Below are positions 11,757 through 23,700 of a stretch of DNA of 64,000 nucleotides, in pieces. The DNA is from Chrysomallon squamiferum (lineage: Eukaryota > Mollusca > Gastropoda > Neomphalida > Peltospiridae). A program made the translations under genes and the position numbers. The stretch spans positions 4,088,053 to 4,152,052 of the forward strand of contig CM022677.1 in the NCBI GenBank assembly GCA_012295275.1. Direction: 5' to 3'. Within the stretch, counting starts at the first letter, position 1. Each line of letters starts with the position of its first letter. Below the pieces are notes generated by a model that was given only the letters and a program-made list of their open reading frames with translations, had not been told where the DNA came from and ran no database searches.

Positions 11757-12182
11757 TAGCATTATTATTAATGCTACTTGTTGCATAATGCTGTAACAAT
11801 CACATTATTATTAATGCTACTTGTTGTATAATGCTGTAACAATTACATTATTATTAATGCTACTTGTTGCATAATGCTGTAACAATTACATTATTATTAA
11901 TGCTACTTGTTGTATAATGCTGTAACAATTACATTATTATTAATGCTACTTGTTGTATAATGCTGTAACAATTACATTATTATTAATGCTACTTGTTGTA
12001 TAATGCTGTAACAATTACATTATTATTAATGCTACTTGTTGTATAATGCTGTAACAATTACATTATTATTAATGCTACTTGTTGTATAATGCTGTAACAA
12101 TTACATTATTATTAATGCTACTTGTTGTATAATGCTGTAACAATTACATTATTATTAATGCTACTTGTTGTATAATGCTGTA
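11757..12182 (+). repeat. 43-bp tandem array
   Basis: About ten units of a 43-bp repeat containing TTAATGCTACTTGTTG and AATGCTGTAACAATTA. Units are nearly identical, with a TTGCATAA versus TTGTATAA variant in the first few. A short tail (ATGCTGTAGAATTGATCTTA, twice) follows at 12174-12225. Confidence 0.95.
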
Positions 12183-12689
12183 GAATTGATCTTAATGATG
12201 TTTTAATGCTGTAGAATTGATCTTAATGATGCTATCTCCTTAGCTTTGTAATAGTAATGTATCTTGTGAGACTAAAGGTGATTAAAAAAACTGTTGTAGT
12301 CAAATTACTGGTTGTAGATGTGGTAGTACTAGTAGTAGCAGTACTGATAGTAGTTGTTTTTAGAGAAATTGTGTAACAAGAAGAGTAGTGTAACAGCAGT
12401 GATAGTAGTAGTAACAGTAGTCATAGTTGTGGTTGTAGTAATTATAATAATCTTAGCAAAAAGAAATTCAGGCATAGAAGTAACAGTGAAGACAGTAATA
12501 AATATCACTATTATTATTAATGGATGGTAATTTTAGTAATAGGAGTATTATTTCAATAACAGTAACTGTAGTTGAATAAGGAATAACAGGAAATATTAGT
12601 TATAGTAATAATGATAACAAAAGTAGTGTTGCAGTAAATGTAGTAGTAGCAGTTTTTTATTTATGTTTTATACAGTATTTTATTTATTT

Positions 12690-12985
12690 ATTTATTTGAG
12701 CCAGTCCACCCACCAATCACACTGACCAGTGAGTCGTCCAGTCTCTAGTCCAACGTCAGCATCGACTCAGTTGTGTGAATTGTGGTGACGTGAACATTGA
12801 AGCCGACCACCTCAGAGACAACAATTCTTAAGTTGGAGTCTTCCACCAGGTCACCAATCTCAACAGTCAAATATCAGGAAGAAAAAACTTGAAAAACTTG
12901 AACATGCTAAAACCAGCCAAAGAAAGACATGTGCATGACAGTGGCAAAGACAAAAGCCTGGAAATTGAGCAGCAGGTGACTTAGT
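12690..12985 (+). pseudogene. Coiled-coil exon fragment, frameshifted
   Basis: One frame reads VNCGDVNIEADHLRDNNS, then a TAA, then VFHQVTNLNSQISGRK. An overlapping frame continues KKLEKLEHAKTSQRKTC. Around 12940 the first frame resumes with KDKSLEIEQQ before a gtgact that could be a donor. Alternating charged and Leu/Asn residues across three frames suggest a decayed coiled-coil exon. It could be an upstream MCC exon, since MCC has long coiled coils upstream of the exons seen here, but the match is too weak to name it. Confidence 0.3.
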
Positions 12986-13853
12986 AACTTCCATTAGCAT
13001 TGTTTTATTTCTTTTTTCTTATATTTGTCTTACATGTGTACTAGCAGTAATCAAAACAGTTTTGTTTCTAACTCACAAAATTACATGGCTTAAGGAATGA
13101 TTTGAAATCAGTTCATAAAGAAAAACAGATCTACTTTTATTAATTTTGTTAAAGGTGTTTCTAATGAAAAATCCTACTTTAACTTTAATTATGTGATTCA
13201 AATTCATCTTTATTTTATCATATGCATGTGTAATGTTGTCTTTGTTTTAAATACATTTTAAAATATTCCTTAATAATCATTATTGTAACTATTACCTGAA
13301 TCCATAGGATAATTGTGGTTTATTCATAAGACAAAATATATTTCATTAGTGGTAAAAATTAAATTGCATTAAAGTGGCAGTAAAGATGTTTTTATTAATC
13401 AAATAATTTGTTATTAATGATGTAACTATAACGGTTGTTAAAGGTCAATTAATGATTGTCAGAATAATTTCAAATGTGTTTTCATCATGATAGTATATTA
13501 GTATTTCCAGCAGAATCAGTATTAGAAGACCATTTTCTTACTGACTAATGTAATACGATATAGGTTTAAAATGTTTATTTACTTAATATTTCTGGCAGTC
13601 ATCGTAAACTAGACTAAAAGTCTAAAAGACAGTGTAAATATCAAATTTTACCAAGTTACAGAAGTATTCAAATCTATTAAAAAAAAAATTCTTAATATCT
13701 TTTATTGATGTATTGCTGCTTAATCCTTTTATATAAAAGTTAAAAAAAAAAGAAAGAAACAATTATTATTATTAAAATTATATGGAAAAAATAAAATAAT
13801 GGACTAAAATTCTTGTTGCTAAGTCAGTGAAATATTTTGTTGTAGGATCCTAG
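12986..13853. other. AT-rich DNA, start of dispersed repeat
   Basis: No coding exon. From about 13780 the sequence is the inverted counterpart of 37130-37215 (shared word ACTAAAATTCTTGTTG / GAAGAATTTTAGTCCA). Confidence 0.5.
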
Positions 13854-15190
13854 ACAACAGATTCAAGGTGTGCCACAGCCAGCAGTTCAGTTGAAAATGT
13901 TGTAAGACCCATTTTCAGAAAAGGTTCACTAAAGCACAAGAATGCTATTACATCACAGTCTTCCCTGTCCAGAGAAAGCTCAACACTTTCAAGAGAAAAT
14001 CTGTCTGAAATGTAATTTGAATTTCAAAAACTCAGTGATCTCCAAGAGACTGCATTGTCAATGTGATGAGAACATCCAGTGTGTACACATTGTACTTCAT
14101 AGCAGCTTGCACTGTTTTTATCATTGATGTGTGCTTGGTTATTCTAATTTTTCTCACTGAAAGAGGAATGGAGATTCATCATTGCTACGGAATGCCATCT
14201 TTGTAAATAAGCTAAAATCTGTGTCATAGTTAACTTTTTTAATCTAATTTTTATATTATTTAAATCAGGATAAATCAAGGGTTTGCTGGGGTAATCATTG
14301 TCTAAATATATTTAAAACTATGTAATTAGAGGTATTTCAAGCTTTTATTAAAACAGAATAAAACAACATTGTTTCTTTATATTATTTAAATCAGGGTAAA
14401 ATCAGTGGTTTGCTGGGGATAATCAATGTAAATATAATTGAAAATTATGTCATATGGGGTAATTAGATTTTTTTATACAAAAAAAACAAACAAAAACATG
14501 TTTTTCTCTTTATATTTAAACATGGGAAAATCAAGGGTTTGATGGGGTAATCAATGTAAAAATAATTGAAGATTATGTAATTCATGTAATTATAATTTTT
14601 TATAAAAAAATTGGGGAAAAAAATCTTTATATCGGGGGAAATCAAGGGTTTGTAGGGGGTAATCATTCTGTAAATATATTTAAAATTATGTAATTAGGGG
14701 GGTAATAATATATATATATATATTATATAACTCTCCCCAAAAAGTTTTAAAAAAACCATTATTTCTTCTTAACTTTTTTAAATCCTGACACCTACAAAAT
14801 CTAAAAAACAGTAATTAGAATGAAAAAAATCATGTTGAAATTTCTTAACATTAAAAATGTTATGGCACATTCAAATATTTTAAAACAAAAATAAATAAAT
14901 AAAGACTAGTTTTTGTCTGTTTTTAGTTTTATTATTTATATACTGATCAACATCTTCGGTATTTGATGTCAACCAGCAAAAGATAATCTGATTTAATCAT
15001 TATTTTTTATATATACATTTTGTTCGATTTTACAAAAACAAATAATTAAAGCACTAGAATGAACACTAATCAACAAAAATGGCATTCTGTACATCTCTCT
15101 CTCTCTCTGGATCTCCCTCTACTCAGTCTTTTTTGGTTATTTACAAACTCGATAAATAGAGTTATTTCCCTTAGACCATTAATAGATGCT
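13780..15190 (+). repeat. Dispersed large repeat, copy 1
   Basis: Includes the Ser-rich exon, its 3' flank, then AT-rich subrepeats of about 100 bp built from AATCAAGGGTTTG, a GGGGTAATCA word and ATGTAATTAGGGGTAATTA (14260-14710), then a unique block to about 15190. The whole run is present in inverted orientation at 35310-37215. Parts recur at 42970-44020 and 61985-64000 on the minus strand. Confidence 0.8.
13854..14015 (+). CDS. Ser-rich C-terminal exon of an unidentified protein
   Basis: With the acceptor gatcctag the exon is open in phase 0 for 53 codons and ends in TAA at 14013-14015. It begins TTDSRCATASSSVENVV and contains a basic segment RPIFRKGSLKHKN. It ends with two RxxS-type motifs, SLSRESSTLSRENLSEM, plausible sites for basophilic kinases (inference). 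An alternative AG eight bases upstream would put a TAG in frame, so the downstream AG is preferred. Two shortened copies of this exon and its 3' flank lie on the minus strand at about 36820-37125 and 62745-62940, inside copies of a dispersed repeat. Either a gene's last exon was captured by the repeat, or the repeat itself encodes this protein. Family not recognised. Confidence 0.45.
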   Translation, partial: TTDSRCATASSSVENVVRPIFRKGSLKHKNAITSQSSLSRESSTLSRENLSEM

Positions 15191-15930
15191 ATTTCATAAG
15201 TTCGGTTTAGGCGACTGGGATGTTAGAAATATTATGGTTATTCGCCCCAAAAAATATTATTTGGGTGACCTGTTTTTTTCTAAAAGTTAGAACACAAGAT
15301 AATAATTTTATAATAATTTTATCGAAATATTTATTTCACATAAAACGAGTGCCCATAGTTCCGTAAGTTGGACGTATCGGCTTACATAATTTGTTAACAT
15401 CTATTTATAAACACTACTTTAAAGGATTATCGGTTGGTTAACGGAACAAGTTATCATAGGAGATAGCGCTGTAACTAATTGTTTGCTGTTGTTTTTCCTT
15501 TTCAATTCCACCTTTAATTGGCCAAAGTGAAGCCAACGAACAAATTTAGCGAACTTTTAGAGCGTCACGTCAATAATTATCGGTTGGTTAACGGAACAAG
15601 TTATCATCGAAGATAACTCTATTTCCTATTGTTTTTCGTTTTCAATTCCGGTGGGATTACTTATCCTGAATAAATAAAAATAAAAATAAAAAATAAAAAT
15701 AAAAATAAAAATAAAAAAAAATAAAAATAAAAATAAAAATAAAAATAAAAATAAAAGAAAAAAAGAAATAAAGAAAAAATATTAAAAAGAAAAGTTGAAC
15801 ACCTGCATATTTTATAGAGGAAAGTCATGGATTTTCTTATTTTTGTCACACGCTAAACTTTACTCACTGTCATTTCATGTTGCTTTCCTTTAATTTTTCT
15901 TTTGAAAAATCCAAGCATATAATACTATAA

Positions 15931-15971
<41 letters not shown>

Positions 15972-16600
15972 ATTCCATTTTTGTCAAGGTTTGTTTGAAA
16001 ATGTCTTACTAGCTGATTTGTATAACTAGGACTAAATTTTTGTGGCTATTTTAATTAATAAAGAATTTTCTTATTTCATTTTAGATGTTGACAAATTAAG
16101 GTAAGCCGATACTTTCAATTTATCGAGCTACGAACAAATATTTATTATACAATTATTAATAGTGGCTCTTGTGTTATACCTTATAGAAAAAGTAAGTTTT
16201 TCTAGAGTAATATTATTTATTCGTGTTAGAGACTTTTATAGAATTAAATTTGGAAATCAGAAAATTTTAAGAGTTAAATCAATTGTAAAAAATTTACCTG
16301 GATAAACAAGGCTCATTAAAATGATTTTTATAAAAAAGAAATTTGTATCATCTGAATTAGGACAGTTATTTCAAATAATGTATAAGTATTATAAGAATTC
16401 AGATTTTTTTGTTTCTTTTGCTGCTGAAAAAAAATTAATTCAAAGCATTCCAATGAAGAAAGCAGAGAGAACTAGTATGGGTTTTTTCATTAGTATTTTT
16501 CCTATTTAAGCAGCAATTAATTTGTAATTTCTCCATAATTTTTATAGAGTAAATTTGAATGTGTGTGTGTGTGGGTGGGTTACTGGTGTCTCCTTGTATA
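15191..16600. other. AT-rich DNA with a 153-bp direct duplication
   Basis: The word TTATCGGTTGGTTAACGGAA with its flank occurs at about 15426 and 15579, and both copies run into a TTTTCAATTCC block. (TAAAAA)n and related A-rich hexamers lie at 15670-15755 and (ATT)n at 15933-15967. No gene recognised. Confidence 0.6.
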
Positions 16601-16611
16601 TTTTATTGTTT

Positions 16612-16920
16612 TTTTACAGCATTAGTCAGAACAAACTCACAGTTTTATTGAAGCATTGCAGACTGAATGGTAACTCCGAGAGAGAAAAGAAATCGGGCAG
16701 AAGAAAACCACACACTTTTACATGTGAAGACAGAGAATGAATAATTCAATTTCTGCAGCATTTTCCTCAAGATTATGACTAATTTTGTCCGAGTCAGTTG
16801 CAGGATTCAAAGGGAGAACCAGTTTACTTCCTTGTGTCAAGAAAATGTGGAACTTTTAAAACATGTTCTGAAACTGTGTGTCAGCAAATCTGTCAGTTGG
16901 CGAGTCAATTAATATATTAA
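16612..16920 (+). pseudogene. Fragment of the DNCxGQNKN repeat-gene family
   Basis: After the acceptor ttttacag the sequence aligns with the exon starting at 47807 on the minus strand (TTAGTCAGAA, AAACTCACAG, GTAACTCCGAGA). Downstream it reads IIQFLQHFPQDYD, stop, then SKGEPVYFLVSRKCGTF. In the longer copy at 45-48 kb, VVQFLQHF and PVYFLVPRKCGIF lie in different parts of the protein, so this fragment has lost the middle. Several stops and no continuation: a dead partial copy. Confidence 0.55.
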
Positions 16921-17424
16921 TTAAATAATTGATACAATTGTTTTGTAGTGGTGTATTGCTTTTTGTTTTGTTAGTTATTGTGTATGCTATTTTTTTTTTT
17001 TTTACCTATGTGTTTATATTATGTTTTTGAATTTAATTAATCAAACATTTTTGTCTATTGTTTTTTTTGAATTAAAGTTTGGCTCTCAGTTTTTCACTGT
17101 TTGTAAGTATAAATTCTGTTTTTAATTGGTTGAATGTGTCATGTGTCATGTGTTCACACAGAAATGAATGATGTTTCATGCTTTCAGAAATTCCACAGGT
17201 ACAGTTTGGTGTTGTGTTTATTTTGTGTTTGAATTTGATTGTGTTTAGATTGGTGGAGTAGCTGATTCTGAGTCTGGTAATGTTGTTGTTATGTAGTTCT
17301 TAGTAAAATGATTTTGAGTTTTGATGATGAAAGGTGTAACTAATATTTATTTTATTTCTTTACTAGTTGCTGGTTGCAACATTCTGCCACTCCAGTGTAC
17401 ATTTCAATATGGCTGACTGTTGTT
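16921..17424. other. T-rich non-coding DNA
   Basis: TTGTTT- and TGTGTTT-rich sequence lying 3' of the retrotransposon fossil on the opposite strand. Nothing recognised. Confidence 0.5.
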
Positions 17425-17695
17425 TAAAACTAGATTGTAGTGAAAGGTGAGTTTTAAAACTAGATTGTAGTGAAAGGTGAGTTTTAAAACTAGATTGTAG
17501 TGAAAGGTGAGTTTTAAAACTAGATTGTAGTGAAAGGTGAGTTTTAAAACTATATTGTAGTGAAAGGTGAGTTTTAAAACTAGACTGTGTGAAAGGTGAG
17601 TTTTAAAACTAGATTGTAGTGAAAGGTGAGTTTTAAAACTAGATTGTAGTGAAAGGTGAGTTTTAAAACTATATAGTAGTGAAAGGTGAGTTTTA
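17425..17695 (+). repeat. 30-bp tandem array A
   Basis: About nine units of a 30-bp repeat (GTTTTAAAACTAGATTGTAG plus TGAAAGGTGA). The reverse complement of the same unit forms array B at 41386-41912. Both arrays lie immediately 3' of a reverse-transcriptase fossil. Confidence 0.97.
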
Positions 17696-18250
17696 AAGGG
17701 TTGATCAGGGACTAGATCCTCCAAGAGATGTTTATTACTGAGAGTGGATTTAACACAGTATTTTAGTGTGTGTAGTTTTTGTCTGTATTTTGTTGTACGT
17801 TTTATTCTAACACAAGACTATCAGGCTGTGTGATGTTTGGTAAGAGTTTTTACAAGATGTGATTATTTTCTGTATGTGGCATCCGAAGTTGGCTGTCGAA
17901 TGTGACACCTAAAAATTTCAATGATTTTGTTTGTTATTAAATTGTTGTCTATTTTTGGTGTTATTTTGCTGTTATCTTTCTTTTTTTCTTGCAGTGGATA
18001 TTTTGTTAGTACAGTTTTTGGTTTTAGGTTTGTGTTTAGTGGCAGCTGAGTCTAGCATGTTGATAAGTGACGTGCAGTTTTGATTGTGTTTCATGCAGAT
18101 GCTGAACTTTTACATGTTTTGTGAGGTATGAGAACTGGCTGGAGTTTCTATGGTGATGGACACTGCAGTAGCTGCATGCTAATGACTTGAGTTGTATCAC
18201 TGAGTACTTTTTGTTGTGTGTCTGCAGGTCTGTCAGAGGCCACACTCAGG
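17696..18250 (-). mobile_element. Non-LTR retrotransposon fossil A, internally deleted
   Basis: On the minus strand a segment at about 17960-17820 reads PKIDNNLITNKI, then in a shifted frame LGVTFDSQLRMPH. This is the signature that follows the reverse-transcriptase core of Jockey/CR1/I-type elements. Just upstream (about 18040-17990) the sequence matches the endonuclease-RT linker region of copy B (40550-40620, CTAAAACCAAAAACTGCACT). In copy B these two landmarks are about 580 bp apart. Here they are about 50 bp apart, so the RT core is deleted. Stops and frameshifts are frequent. It is not active. Confidence 0.65.
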
Positions 18251-18504
18251 TAACTGTGACCTCATTTCTGTCTGTTGATTGATGTAGCTGTCAGTAGTAA
18301 TTGTAGTCATGCTAGATTTGTTGTTAAAGGTAAGTTTGGTCCAGTAGATTGATCCCCCCCCCTGTTTATGTCTGTGTGTTCATGTGTTTGTGTGTATGCA
18401 ATACTGAGACAAAATTACAGGTGAAATTACATTATAACAGCAGATTATTGTCATCAGGTCAGTAGTTTTAGTCAGATGTGAAATAATATATAATATGAGT
18501 TTGC
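18251..18504. other. Non-coding spacer
   Basis: GT-rich sequence with a C9 run at 18354-18362. Nothing recognised. Confidence 0.5.
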
Positions 18505-19290
18505 TGTTCTTCCCTGTGTTTTTAATGCAATTTAAACATGTAATGAAACAGTTCAGTGTAGCTGGAAACATAATGAAATATTACAAGTTTGTCTTTATTC
18601 AGTTCAAAGTGTGTTTGCCGTTCTTCACTGTTTTTAATACAATTTAAACATGTAATGAAACAGTACAGTGTAGCTGAAACATAATGAAACAGTACAGTGT
18701 AGCTGGAATCATAATGAAATATTACAAGTTTGTCTTTATTCAGTTCAAAGTGTGTTTGCTGTTCTTCACTGTTTTTAATACAATTTAAACATGTAATGAA
18801 AAACATGGAAAACACATAATGAAACAGTACAGTGTAGCTGGAAACATAATGAAACATTGAAACATTACAAGTTTGTCTTTATTCAGTTCAAAGTGTGTTT
18901 GCTGTTCTTCACTGTTTTTAATGCAATTTAAACATGTAATGAAACAGTACAGTGTAGCTGGAAACATAATGAAACATTACAAGTTTGTCTTTATTCAGTT
19001 CAAAGTGTGTTTGCTGTTCTTCACTGTTTTTAATGCAATTTAAAATTTAAACATGTAATGAAACAGTACAGTGTAGCTGGAAACATAATGAAACATTACA
19101 AGTTTGTCTTTATTCAGTTCAAAGTGTGTTTGCTGTTCTTCACTGTTTTTAATGCAATTTAAACATGTAATGAAACAGTACAGTGTAGCTGGAAACATAA
19201 TGAAACATTACAAGTTTGTCTTTATTCAGTTCAAAGTGTGTTTGCTGTTCTTCACTGTTTTTAATGCAGTTCAATCACATAAATGAAACA
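18505..19290 (+). repeat. 112-bp tandem array
   Basis: About seven units containing GTAATGAAACAGTACAGTGT, TGTCTTTATTCAGTTCAAAG and TTGCTGTTCTTCACTG. Small indels separate early units (extra ATGAAACAGTACAGTGTAGC block near 18672). Later units are almost identical. Confidence 0.95.
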
Positions 19291-19647
19291 GTACAGGTTT
19301 GTTATTTTTCAATTGTAAAATATCACGAGTTTGCTGTTCTTCATTGATTTTAATACAATTTAAACTTATAATGAAACATTACTCATTTACTTACTGTTAG
19401 AATGAATTAAAAAAAAGTAGATATAAATATATAATTAAAATATTTTCTCAATTAGTTAATAAAATCAAAAGATAAAAATAGATTAAATTTTAAAGTAAAT
19501 ACAACTCACTTACTGATATCCATTCTTTAATAAATAACTGTACATACTCAAATTATAATTGAGAATAATTATAAATTAATTTAAAAAATATATATATATT
19601 TTTTTTTTTAGAAATCGGTAATGAAATAAACGCAGGATTTTCCTGAG

Positions 19648-20713
19648 TTGTCACTAAACTGGAGTCAGCCATTGCAGAAAGAAAAGACTTTCCTCTCCAC
19701 GATGTGTCTGATGATCGCAACGTCGTTCAACGTCTCAGAGAAGATGCTGAAAAGCACAATGCTCAAAGTATCTGCAGGAGGAGGTGAACTCACTGCGAGT
19801 AGAAAACAATGCTCTACAAGAACAGATAGGCAGACAGGAAATAGAACTTATACAGCTACGTAGCCATATTGAATATATCAATGATGACAGGGAGAAGTTG
19901 AAAAGAAAGGTAACTCTGCATAATGATTATATTTACATTTTTATTTGTAGATAGAATTAAAACACAAAACATAAGTAATCTTAATTATTAAGACTCCATT
20001 TTCCTTCAGTTATATAATATGGCTTTTGTTACATTTTTAAGAGTTACAGGATAAATTGTTACAATTTGTTACAATTGAAACTTGCATTTTTATAGCAGTT
20101 GAAAGAGATAGAGGATAAACTGTTACAAATGTGTTACAGTTTAAAGAGTTACAAGATAAACTGTTACATTTTTGTAACAGTTTAAAGAGAAAAAATTGTT
20201 ACATTTTTGTTACAGTTGAAAGAGTTACAGGATAAACTGTTACATTTTTACCTCTGACAGATTTGTCTTCTAGTCCCATGAGCAGTCAAACATCAACACC
20301 AAAAGTATATTCATTTGTTATTCATTTCTGTAAAGCAACAAGTGAATCCTAACACAGGAGAGAGTATAAATATACATTTGTTATTCATTTCTGTAAAGCA
20401 ACAAGTGAATCCTAACACAGGAGAGAGTATAAATATACATTTGTTATTCATTTCTGTAAAGCAACAAGTGAATCCTAACACAGGAGAGAGTATAAATATA
20501 CATTTGTTATTCATTTCTGTAAAGCAACAAGTGAATCCTAACACAGGAGAGAGTATAAATATACATTTGTTATTCATTTCTGTAACGCAATCAATGGAGA
20601 TAGACACAATTGTATGTCGTGTTTATTTTTATATATGGAACTTTGAGACTGTACAAATTCAGCAAATAAAGAATTGAAAATGTATATATATATATATATA
20701 GATATGAAAACTT

Positions 20714-20744
<31 letters not shown>

Positions 20745-23700
20745 TTTTTACTTTGTATTTTTCTTTCTATTGTATGTCATGCATTTGCTGCTTATTTACA
20801 GTTTCCTGTAGCTAAAATAGCAGAACTGAAGAAATTAAAAACATGGAGACAGACAGATTGTTGGTGCTGAAATGACCTCCCTTGGTGTAAATCTCATTTT
20901 GCTTTCTTTCTTTGTATGTCTGTGTTCACATTGGTGTTTATATCCCAGTACAACAAAGAGAAAAGAAACAGATGATTTTATATTTAACATCATTTTAATC
21001 TGTTCTAATGCATTTGTCAAATCATTTATCCTTTTTTCATTCTTAAAATTAATTTTCAAAATGTAAATTTTTAGAAATGCTAGTGTTGATAACCACATGC
21101 ATGCATGCGCACACACACACACACAAATAATTTTAGCAAATTTATAACTAATGCTTAACACATTTAAAACTTACATTGAATATACTGACAGTATATTGTT
21201 ATCTGACTGATAATTATAGGGAAAAATATGAAAAACAAAATTAAAGGTTTGTAGTGATACTGAGTAACTCATAGACATGTTTTTCATAATTTCTAGTGTG
21301 ATGTTTTAATTCATTAAAGTGTTGGGGTTTTTTTATGGTGGTAATTTCAAGTCATATCACCTCACAATAAAAAAAAATGGACAGAAAATGATTCATTGAC
21401 ATATTTTTCAATTTACAAATGTTTTCCAACTACAGTTATTTCAAATCAAATAACGCAAATAAATACAGTTTTAACAATAATACATAATTATTATTCATTA
21501 GTTTTAATGTTATATTTTTTACTTTATGGTAATGTTGTTTCAAGTCAACTAAAATAAATACATTTTTAAGAAAATAACACAGAATAAGTCATTGATATAT
21601 TATTTTTCATGACATCCAATGTCATTTTAACTCAGTTTAAACTTTGCTTATTTTTTGGCCTGTGGTAATACCATTTCAAATCAGTTAAAAAAATAAAAAT
21701 TTAAACAATATCTCAGAATAACTCTTGACTTATGACTTTTTCACAATTTCTACTTCAGCTTCCAAATTTGAAATTAGCCGAACATTTAGGGCAGTATTTA
21801 CAGAGCTGTTCTAACATGCAGGAAATTGTTCAGACTTTGTACCAGGCGACAGAGGCGTATGAAGTGTTGTGTGTCTGCTGGAGAGTGAGATGGAGAAGGC
21901 AGAGCTGAAGTCTCAGAACTACTTGATGGAGAAGGAGTCACAGGAGCAGGTCTACAGAGTACAGATAGATCATCTCAAGTGTGAAATCTCAGGGCACCAG
22001 CAGAGACTGGGTAAACATAAACATGTGATTATTTCTGTTTTATTTATCACTATATCTAAGTTAGATAGTTTATATATAATTATATAAACAGCCTGGGTAA
22101 ACACAAACATATGATTATCTCTGTTTTATTTATCACTTTATCTAAGTTAGATAGTTTATATATAAAATTATATAATTAAATAAACAAACTGGGTAAACAC
22201 AAACATGTGATTTTCTCTTACTTTACCTCTTCTAGCTGTTAGACTGATACAGTTATTTAAACAGGGGAACCAAATATAATAATAACATACACAGTAGATA
22301 TGTCACATTATTAATTTTATTATTTCTCACGTTTGTGTGTTTTAAACCTGATTTAAAAAAGAGAAAAAATCTAAATAGTATTTATACAATTGTCTGTTTA
22401 TTTTTTCATGTAAGTATTCAAAATACAGTGACTTGTTCATATAAACAGAGAAAACCAAATAATACAAACTTACTATATAGATGATTGTGTTATAACTACT
22501 GATACTGTTTATCATAGTTCTTTATTATAATTTTAAATTGTATCTTTTCTAAGAATACCGAGTAATGTAATACAGAAATGTAATATTAATAGGTAATAAT
22601 GATAGGTTATATCATAATATTGATTTTGTATGCCATAACCACTGATACGCTTTTTGTATAATTACTTTTAAAATTTTAAATGTATCATTATGATAATAAT
22701 TAATTGAAAACCTTTGTAATTATTAAATTTTAAATGTTTTAAATTTTGATTCATCAAGGTGTTAAGGTAAGGAACAGACAACATTCATAATTCTAATTTT
22801 ATTATATAACTGAGTTTCAATCATTTATCATCAGGACGATCATCATAATCTGATAATTATTATAATAAAAAGATGATAATCTGAAAGCTTTCATAATTAG
22901 TAAAAAATTTCAATGACTAATCATTTATCATCAGGATGATGAAGATGAGGAGCTGAAAGCACCAGCTATCTGTGAGTTGAGATTGAATGACATGATGGAG
23001 ATAGCTCAGGACCTGTGTGAGTCACTCAGAACAGAAAAACGACTCAAATTCAGAGTACAAGAGTTAGTGACTGCTCTAGAGAAAATCTCTAAAAACTCAG
23101 AAATCAGACATCAGCAGTCAGCAGAGTTTGTCAGTGACCTGAAACGAGCTAACAGGTAAACATACAGACATAACAGGTAAACATACAGACATCAACAGTC
23201 AGCAGAGTTTGTCAGTGACCTGAAACGAGCTAACAGGTAAACATACAGACATAACAGGTAAACATACAGACATAACAGGTAAACATACAGACATAACAGG
23301 TAAACATACAGACATCAGCAGTCAGCAGAGTTTGTCAGTGACCTGAAATGAGCTAACAGGTAAACATACAGACATAACAGGTAAACATACAGACATAACA
23401 GGTAAACATACAGACATAACAGGTAAACATACAGACATAACAGGTAAACATACAGACATCAGCAGTCAGCAGAGTTTGTCAGTGACCTGAAACAAGCTAA
23501 CAGGTAAACATACAGACATAACAGGTAAACATACAGACATAACAGGTAAACATACAGAATAACATACAGACATAACAGGTAAACATACAGACATAGCAGG
23601 TAAACATACAGACATAACAGGTAAACATACAGACATCAGCAGTCAGCAGAGTTTGTCAGTGACCTGAAACGAGCTAACAGGTAAACATACAGGTGTATGC

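Noticed and set aside
13942-14127. 61-codon open frame beginning MLLHHSLPCPEK
   Set aside because: It overlaps the Ser-rich terminal exon in another frame. The Ser-rich frame has an acceptor, phase-0 start and clean stop.
18522-18967. Open frames of 60-111 codons in the 112-bp array
   Set aside because: Repeat-derived, AT-rich, without codon bias or splice context.
20311-20677. Open frames of about 100-120 codons on both strands
   Set aside because: Products of the 63-bp array (a multiple of three). Only the QQVNPNTGES words in one frame relate to a gene.
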